Source: Pseudomonadota bacterium
GTDB lineage: Bacteria; Pseudomonadota; Alphaproteobacteria; Rhizobiales; Xanthobacteraceae
DNA length: 13,818 nucleotides
NCBI GenBank assembly: GCA_021779635.1
Contig: JAJYAH010000095.1
Location: forward strand, 1-13,818
Direction: 5' to 3'
A program made the position numbers and the translations under genes. Below are positions 6,777 to 13,818 of this stretch, in pieces. The notes below the pieces were generated by a model. The model ran no database searches and was not told the origin of the DNA. It saw only the letters and a list, made by a program, of their open reading frames with translations. How positions within the stretch are numbered: the first letter of the stretch is position 1; the number at the start of each line of letters is the position of its first letter.

Positions 6777-8567
6777 ATGAGAAGAGAGTTGGTACCTGCA
6801 TCGAACGAGTTCCGGCCGGCGGCGCTGCCGCCGATAGACGAAAGCGTCGGCAGCGAATCGTTCCGGGCGATCGATCGGATGCGCGAGGCCTTTGCGGCGC
6901 AGTTGACGGCAGGACTTTCCCCCGCATCGCTCGCTCTCGCCTTCTTTGATTGGTCCATTCACCTTGCGTCAGCTCCTGGAAAACGGCTGGAATTGCTTGA
7001 CAAGGCGATGCGGAAGACCGGCCGTCTTATGGCTCATTGTGCGTCGGCAGCAACGAACCCTAACACGCCCTCATGCATCGAGCCTCTTGCCGGCGACAAC
7101 CGGTTTCGCGCCAAGGAATGGCAAGAACAGCCCTACAATCTATTGACTCAAGCCTTTTTGCTCAATCAGCAATGGTGGCACAACGTGACTCACGAAGTGC
7201 CCGGCGTTACTCCGCATCATGAAGATGTGGTGTCTTTCGCCACGCGCCAGTTCCTCGATTTGTTCTCGCCCTCGAATTTCCCGTTCTTCAACCCCGAGGT
7301 GATCAAGAGGACGACCGAGACCGGCGGCGCCAATTTCATCCAGGGCTTTCGGAACTGGGTGGAAGACATCCACCGGCTCGGGGCCGGCCAGCCGCCGGCC
7401 GGCTCCGAGAACTTCCAGGTTGGCAAGGATGTCGCCGTCACACCCGGCAAAGTCGTCTACCGGAACCATCTTGCCGAATTGATCCAATATGCACCGACGA
7501 CAGAAAAAGTGCTGGCAGAACCGGTGTTGATCGTGCCGGCATGGATCATGAAATACTATATCCTCGATCTATCGCCGCAGAATTCGCTCATCCGGTATTT
7601 GGTCGGACAAGGCCATACCGTCTTCTGTATCTCCTGGCGCAATCCAGGCGCCGAAGATCGCAACCTCACCATGGCTGATTATCGGTCCTGCGTCATGGCC
7701 GCGCTCGCCGCGGTTAACGCCATCGTCCCTGACCGCAAGATCCATGCGACCGGATATTGCCTGGGAGGAACACTTTTGGCGATCACAGCCGCCGCCATGG
7801 CGCGCGCGGGCGACGACCGCCTGGCGACTGTCACTCTCCTCGCCGCTCAGACCGACTTTACCGAACCTGGTGAACTCGCCCTCTTCATTGACCACAGCCA
7901 AATGCATTTCCTTGAAAGCATGATGTGGAACAGGGGCTATCTCTCCGCCGACCAGATGGCAGGCGCCTTTCAGCTGCTGCGCTCCAACGATCTCGTCTGG
8001 TCGCGGCTCGTGCGCGACTATCTCATGGGCGAGCGCGCACCGATGATCGACCTGATGGCGTGGAACGCGGACTCGACCCGCATGCCCTATCGAATGCATT
8101 CGGAGTATCTGCGACGGCTCTATCTTGACAATGAGTTGGCGGCCGGCCATTTCATGGTCGAGGAACGCTCGGCCGCGCTCCAGAACATTCATACATCGAT
8201 GTTCGTCGTCGGAACGGAACGCGACCATGTCGCCCCCTGGCGGTCTGTCTATACAATCCACTATCATACAGATGCTGACATCACGTTTGTTCTTGCAAGC
8301 GGCGGGCATAACACTGGCATCGTCAGCGAGCCCAGCCAGCAAAGCCGGCATTTTCGTATTGCCACCAAGAGAACATCAGACCCTTGTCTTGACCCGGATG
8401 AGTGGGCAGTGGCTGCGACATTGAAGGATGGGTCATGGTGGATGGCTTGGGCCGATTGGCTCGCCAATCACTCCACGCAAGGGCGCGTGCCTCGGCCTTC
8501 GATGGGGGGCGCAAATGGTTACATGCCGATCGAGGAGGCTCCAGGCACCTACGTCCTCCAGCACTGA
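6777..8567 (+). CDS. phaC: class I poly(3-hydroxyalkanoate) synthase
   Basis: Polymerises (R)-3-hydroxyacyl-CoA into PHA at the surface of storage granules. The product is 596 aa from ATG 6777, the usual class I length. The N-terminal PhaC domain includes NLLTQAFLLNQQWW and NPEVIKRTTETGGANFIQGF. The alpha/beta hydrolase domain has the lipase-like box GYCLGG with nucleophile C328, D483 in VVGTERDHVAPWRSVY and H511 in ASGGHNTGIVSEP, giving a complete catalytic triad. ISWRNPG and MKYYILDLSPQNSLIRYLVG are further family marks; the common PPWINK reads PAWIMK here. No phaA, phaB, phasin or depolymerase gene is in the window, so this is probably an accessory synthase. Its position next to usp behind a perfect FNR/FixK palindrome suggests low-oxygen control. 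The 75 bp before the converging ATPase gene hold no clear terminator. Confidence 0.95.
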   Translation: MRRELVPASNEFRPAALPPIDESVGSESFRAIDRMREAFAAQLTAGLSPASLALAFFDWSIHLASAPGKRLELLDKAMRKTGRLMAHCASAATNPNTPSCIEPLAGDNRFRAKEWQEQPYNLLTQAFLLNQQWWHNVTHEVPGVTPHHEDVVSFATRQFLDLFSPSNFPFFNPEVIKRTTETGGANFIQGFRNWVEDIHRLGAGQPPAGSENFQVGKDVAVTPGKVVYRNHLAELIQYAPTTEKVLAEPVLIVPAWIMKYYILDLSPQNSLIRYLVGQGHTVFCISWRNPGAEDRNLTMADYRSCVMAALAAVNAIVPDRKIHATGYCLGGTLLAITAAAMARAGDDRLATVTLLAAQTDFTEPGELALFIDHSQMHFLESMMWNRGYLSADQMAGAFQLLRSNDLVWSRLVRDYLMGERAPMIDLMAWNADSTRMPYRMHSEYLRRLYLDNELAAGHFMVEERSAALQNIHTSMFVVGTERDHVAPWRSVYTIHYHTDADITFVLASGGHNTGIVSEPSQQSRHFRIATKRTSDPCLDPDEWAVAATLKDGSWWMAWADWLANHSTQGRVPRPSMGGANGYMPIEEAPGTYVLQH

Positions 8568-8642
8568 CGGCGACTTGACCGATGCGGCCGAGCGCCATTA
8601 ATCGCGGCTAGGAGGCGCGTCGATAGGGGAGACGTCTCAAAA

Positions 8643-11210
<2,568 letters not shown>

Positions 11211-11804
11211 CTAGCTACCGCGCGTGTTCGCGCGCAATCCCGTCTGCACAGGAGCCCCGCCGGGATATGGCTTCCTTTCAACCGTTACAGCCGACAGCCT
11301 CCGGTAAAGATCACGTCGTCGCGCGATTGGCCACCAATCGTAAAGAAAGATTTCAAGCGGCCGCCAATTGGCGACCCATCCCAAGATCAGGAAGCTTTCT
11401 TCCACCAGCTTCCTGAACGGTGCATCGGCAAGGAATCCGGACACCAGACGCGCAGCAAGCAGACAAGCGATGAGTATCGCCACGCCTATTGCAAGAGATC
11501 GGCGGCCGATCCGGAACAGCTCGTTGAGGTCGCCCTGAATGACGGCTGCACGACCCGCGAAGTATTTGCCGAGGGCTTCCGGCAGGTCTCGCGCCAGATC
11601 CGTTTGCGACTGATCATCGGGAAAGTGAACAACGATCCTGAATGGCAGGTCCGCCGGCAGTTCTCTGGCCCATCCCACAATATATTCCTCAGCTTCCCGG
11701 TCGAGATCCTTCTCGCGAAACGGAAACGGATCAAGGGTATGGAAGAGCTGTGCGATGTCATCGACGCGGATTTCGACTACGTTCTCCGCATTCTTCGAGG
11801 TCAT
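11211..11804 (-). CDS. conserved membrane protein of unknown function
   Basis: A 197-aa protein I do not recognise as a named family. The N-terminal half is soluble and acidic (VEIRVDDIAQLFHTLDPFPF, EEYIVGWARELP, LPFRIVVHFPDD), followed by GKYFAGRAA and the link ELFRIGRRS. A hydrophobic helix spans about 104-125 (SLAIGVAILIACLLAARLV). A second, less hydrophobic segment with many aromatics (ESFLILGWVANWRPLEIFLY, then DWWPIARRR) looks strongly constrained and may sit in the membrane interface. The gene ends in TAG immediately followed by the ATPase ATG, so the two are probably co-translated and the protein may be an accessory of the pump; that is inference. Upstream, 96 bp separate it from the HlyD gene and hold no gene I can support. 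The ribosome site is weak. Confidence 0.75.
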   Translation of the reverse strand: MTSKNAENVVEIRVDDIAQLFHTLDPFPFREKDLDREAEEYIVGWARELPADLPFRIVVHFPDDQSQTDLARDLPEALGKYFAGRAAVIQGDLNELFRIGRRSLAIGVAILIACLLAARLVSGFLADAPFRKLVEESFLILGWVANWRPLEIFLYDWWPIARRRDLYRRLSAVTVERKPYPGGAPVQTGLRANTRGS

Positions 11805-11900
11805 CAGTTCGTCCGATCAGAGGCCAAGAATTTGCGCCCAATTGTTTGGCATATCCCCGTGCCTGTTTGCGGTGTTGGTCGCACCCAGGTATTGATGCGG

Positions 11901-13127
11901 TCAAGAGCCTCCTGCCAAATCGTCCACCTTTCGCGACCCGACACGCGCTCCTGAAGCGACGCGGTCGCTGGGATAGACAATAACAGCTTCGCCTTGATTC
12001 AAGCCAAAGGCGATTGCGGCAAAGCGTCCCGACCGGCGAAGGAGTTGAATTTTACGGATCTGGGCACGCCCATCCATCACGACGTAGACATTCCATTGAT
12101 CTCCGCGACGAAAAAGAGCCCCGGCCGGGACGATAATAGCGTCGTCCTGAGTGAATACGACAATTTGCGCGTCGATCTGATAAGCATCGCCGAGTCTCGC
12201 CCACCGCTCGGCGGGCGACGTGATGTCGATAACAACATTGACCCGCTGCTCTTCGACGCCCAAAGTCGAGACCTTGGTGAACGCGGCGGGCTCAACCCGG
12301 CGGACACGTCCGGAGAGCGTCCCTTCCCCGCCCCAACGGACAATTGTCACATCCGCGCCGGGTCGAATCTCCACAGCATCCGTGCTCAAGACGTCCACCA
12401 CAACTTCGAGATCGCGAGGGTCGCCGACGTCGAGCAGCGGTGTACCTGGCTGGACGATCGTCTCGCTTTCCTGGGCCACCTTCAGTACCACGCCGGCGAC
12501 CGGCGCGGCGACGCTCCAACTTTCCGGAGACTCATCGGTATTCGTGCCATATCGCGCCAGCAGGGCGCGCATCTGACTGAGCTCATGCTCGGCCGCGTGG
12601 TCCAAAAACTCCGCTGCGCGGAGGTCTCGATCCGCCAGGCGAACCGCGAGTTCGGCATGTTCGAGCGCCTGAACGGTAGCGGCCCCGCGCTCGACCAAGG
12701 TCCGTGTGCGTGCAAGATCGGTGTTCGCTTGATCGCTTTGAGCGCGCGCCCGCTCGACGACTGCCTTGGCCCGCTCCACATTGGCCTCGGCCGCGCCAAG
12801 CCGCTCTTCGACCTCATGGCGGGTGCGCGGGTCCATCAGCGGCGCGGGCGACGGGATGATCGTCGCGACGGCATCATCAACCTTGATAGGGTCTCCGACC
12901 TTGAAGTGAATCCGGCCGAGGCGGCCGGCTAAGGGCGCGACGACGACATATCGTTCGCGGACGCGGGTCTTGCCGTCCTCGTCAATGCTAGCAACAAATC
13001 GGCCCTTGGTGACGGCTACCGTCTCGACTGGCACCGGTCCAGGCATCACCGCCCAAGCTACCACCGCGGCTGTCGCCAGAACGCCAGCGACGATGGCAAT
13101 GCGGCGGGTAGCGATAGGCATGCTCAT
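11901..13127 (-). CDS. HlyD-family adaptor of an ABC exporter
   Basis: A 408-aa periplasmic adaptor anchored by one N-terminal membrane helix (residues about 9-28) with no cleavage site. A lipoyl half is at about 58-90 (VVVAPLAGRLGRIHFKVGDP). A long Glu/Arg/Ala-rich coiled-coil hairpin (about 101-193) follows, then the second lipoyl half starting SWSVAAPVAGVVLKVAQ, a beta-barrel region and a C-terminal domain (VPAGALFRRGDQWNVYVV). The start overlaps the permease stop as ATGA, so the two are translationally coupled; a second ATG lies two codons in. Permease plus adaptor is the MacA/DevB type of arrangement, in which the pair with an ATPase and a TolC-like channel exports a substrate across the envelope. 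It is unrelated in operon terms to the RND adaptor at 508-1647. Substrate not readable. Confidence 0.9.
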   Translation of the reverse strand: MSMPIATRRIAIVAGVLATAAVVAWAVMPGPVPVETVAVTKGRFVASIDEDGKTRVRERYVVVAPLAGRLGRIHFKVGDPIKVDDAVATIIPSPAPLMDPRTRHEVEERLGAAEANVERAKAVVERARAQSDQANTDLARTRTLVERGAATVQALEHAELAVRLADRDLRAAEFLDHAAEHELSQMRALLARYGTNTDESPESWSVAAPVAGVVLKVAQESETIVQPGTPLLDVGDPRDLEVVVDVLSTDAVEIRPGADVTIVRWGGEGTLSGRVRRVEPAAFTKVSTLGVEEQRVNVVIDITSPAERWARLGDAYQIDAQIVVFTQDDAIIVPAGALFRRGDQWNVYVVMDGRAQIRKIQLLRRSGRFAAIAFGLNQGEAVIVYPSDRVASGARVGSRKVDDLAGGS

Positions 13128-13818
13128 TCCCTCGTCTTAAGAGCTGCAACCATATCGAGTTTGTCGACACTTTTGCGCACGACAAACGCGCTGGCCGCGG
13201 CGGCAACCAGGACGACGCCCGCAGCGATCAGATAGGTTCTTGGCTCGATGACCGCCGGTATCTGGAAGCTTTCGTTGGAATGGAATCTGGCGATCAACCC
13301 GATAATCCCGGGCGACAATGAGAGCCCGATCGGAATACCGAGTGCGATTTCGAGCGCAAATTCGCCGAACAGGATACTCGCGACCTCGCCGCGGGTGAAG
13401 CCGAGCACGCGCAGGCTCGCGAGTTCCCAAGCACGCTCCTGCAGGCTGATGCGGGCGCTGTTGTACACGACGCCGACCGTGATAATCGCGGCAAAGGCGG
13501 TGAGGATGCCGGCACTCACGAATACGAGCCCCGCGATCTTGTCTAGAAACGACGACAGCGTGTAGGCCTTCATGCTCACGGATTCGATTGTCGGCAGGTT
13601 CTTGAACCTGAGCCCCAGCGCCGGTAGCGCGGTCGGTTCGACATAAAGGCTGGCGGCGGAAACGACCGCGCCTTCGCCGGTCAGATGATTGAGCGTAACG
13701 ATGTCGATGTAGGACGCCATACCAATTGACTCGTCAACGATAGCGTTCACCAAAAGATCGCCTTTCGAGCGCCGGCCCTCCATGGTTTCGACCGTAATGA
13801 GATCGCCCTGTGTCGTAT
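13124..13818 (-). CDS. FtsX-like ABC transporter permease, C-terminal part
   Basis: The frame is open to the right edge with no start, so only about 231 C-terminal residues are visible (the edge reads TTQGDLITVETMEGRR; the ATG at 13783 is internal). A periplasmic region is followed by three membrane segments: KIAGLVFVSAGILTAFAAII, then GEFALEIALGIPIGLSLS and YLIAAGVVLVAAAASAFVV. Between the first two is the cytoplasmic signature RISLQERAWELASLRVLGFT, typical of the MacB/LolC/DevC (FtsX) permease fold. The stop overlaps the adaptor start by 4 bp. The ATP-binding subunit and the operon promoter must lie to the right of the window. Confidence 0.88.
   Translation of the reverse strand, partial: TTQGDLITVETMEGRRSKGDLLVNAIVDESIGMASYIDIVTLNHLTGEGAVVSAASLYVEPTALPALGLRFKNLPTIESVSMKAYTLSSFLDKIAGLVFVSAGILTAFAAIITVGVVYNSARISLQERAWELASLRVLGFTRGEVASILFGEFALEIALGIPIGLSLSPGIIGLIARFHSNESFQIPAVIEPRTYLIAAGVVLVAAAASAFVVRKSVDKLDMVAALKTRE

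Noticed and set aside
7569..8351. 260-codon minus-strand frame inside phaC
   Set aside because: Antisense shadow of a PHA synthase with full catalytic triad.
8629..8638. GAGACGTCTC palindrome between phaC and the ATPase gene, as a possible bidirectional terminator
   Set aside because: Only a 10-bp self-complementary site with no loop and no T-run; not a convincing terminator.
11805..11900. Small gene in the gap between the HlyD adaptor and the membrane protein
   Set aside because: Only an 11-codon ATG frame (MPNNWAQILGL) was found, without ribosome site; too short to support.
11994..12932. 312-codon plus-strand frame opposite the HlyD adaptor
   Set aside because: The minus strand encodes a complete HlyD-family protein; the antisense frame shows no family pattern and follows from high GC.

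Overview
The window looks like chromosome of a high-GC alphaproteobacterium, most likely Rhizobiales (Bradyrhizobium/Rhodopseudomonas/Afipia type). This is judged from codon use, FNR/FixK-type half sites (TTGA-N6-TCAA), a class I PHA synthase beside a universal stress protein locus, and protein flavour. No taxonomic search was possible. I see no rRNA, tRNA, CRISPR, insertion sequence or phage gene.

Left part (about 300-5050, + strand): an FNR/FixK-like promoter element, a leader of roughly 130 nt that may encode a short coupled peptide, then a tight three-gene operon. It encodes a periplasmic adaptor (508-1647), an HME-type RND metal efflux pump (1650-4727) and a DUF3240 small protein (4724-5047). 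The outer-membrane channel gene is not in the window.

Middle (5090-6750): a decay zone. A TPR-protein remnant (minus strand, frameshifts and stops) is followed by an intact small secreted PepSY-type gene (5549-5881). Converging on it is a two-domain universal stress protein gene broken by two apparent frameshifts and one in-frame TAG (5865-6653). A perfect FNR/FixK palindrome (6709-6722) lies between the broken usp and the intact class I PHA synthase phaC (6777-8567), placed almost symmetrically for both divergent promoters.

Right part (8643-13818, minus strand): one apparent operon read right to left. It runs from an FtsX-like ABC permease (runs off the right edge), through an HlyD-family adaptor (4-bp overlap) and an unrecognised two-segment membrane protein, to a P2-type cation ATPase whose ATG directly follows the stop of the membrane protein gene. 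It converges on phaC.

Taken together the window reads as a low-oxygen/envelope-stress accessory region: metal efflux, a secreted small protein, PHA storage and ion/ABC export, with at least three Crp/FNR-family operator candidates. The most notable non-gene signal is a 30-bp promoter block repeated with 26/30 identity upstream of the efflux operon (320-349) and of the PepSY gene (5455-5484).
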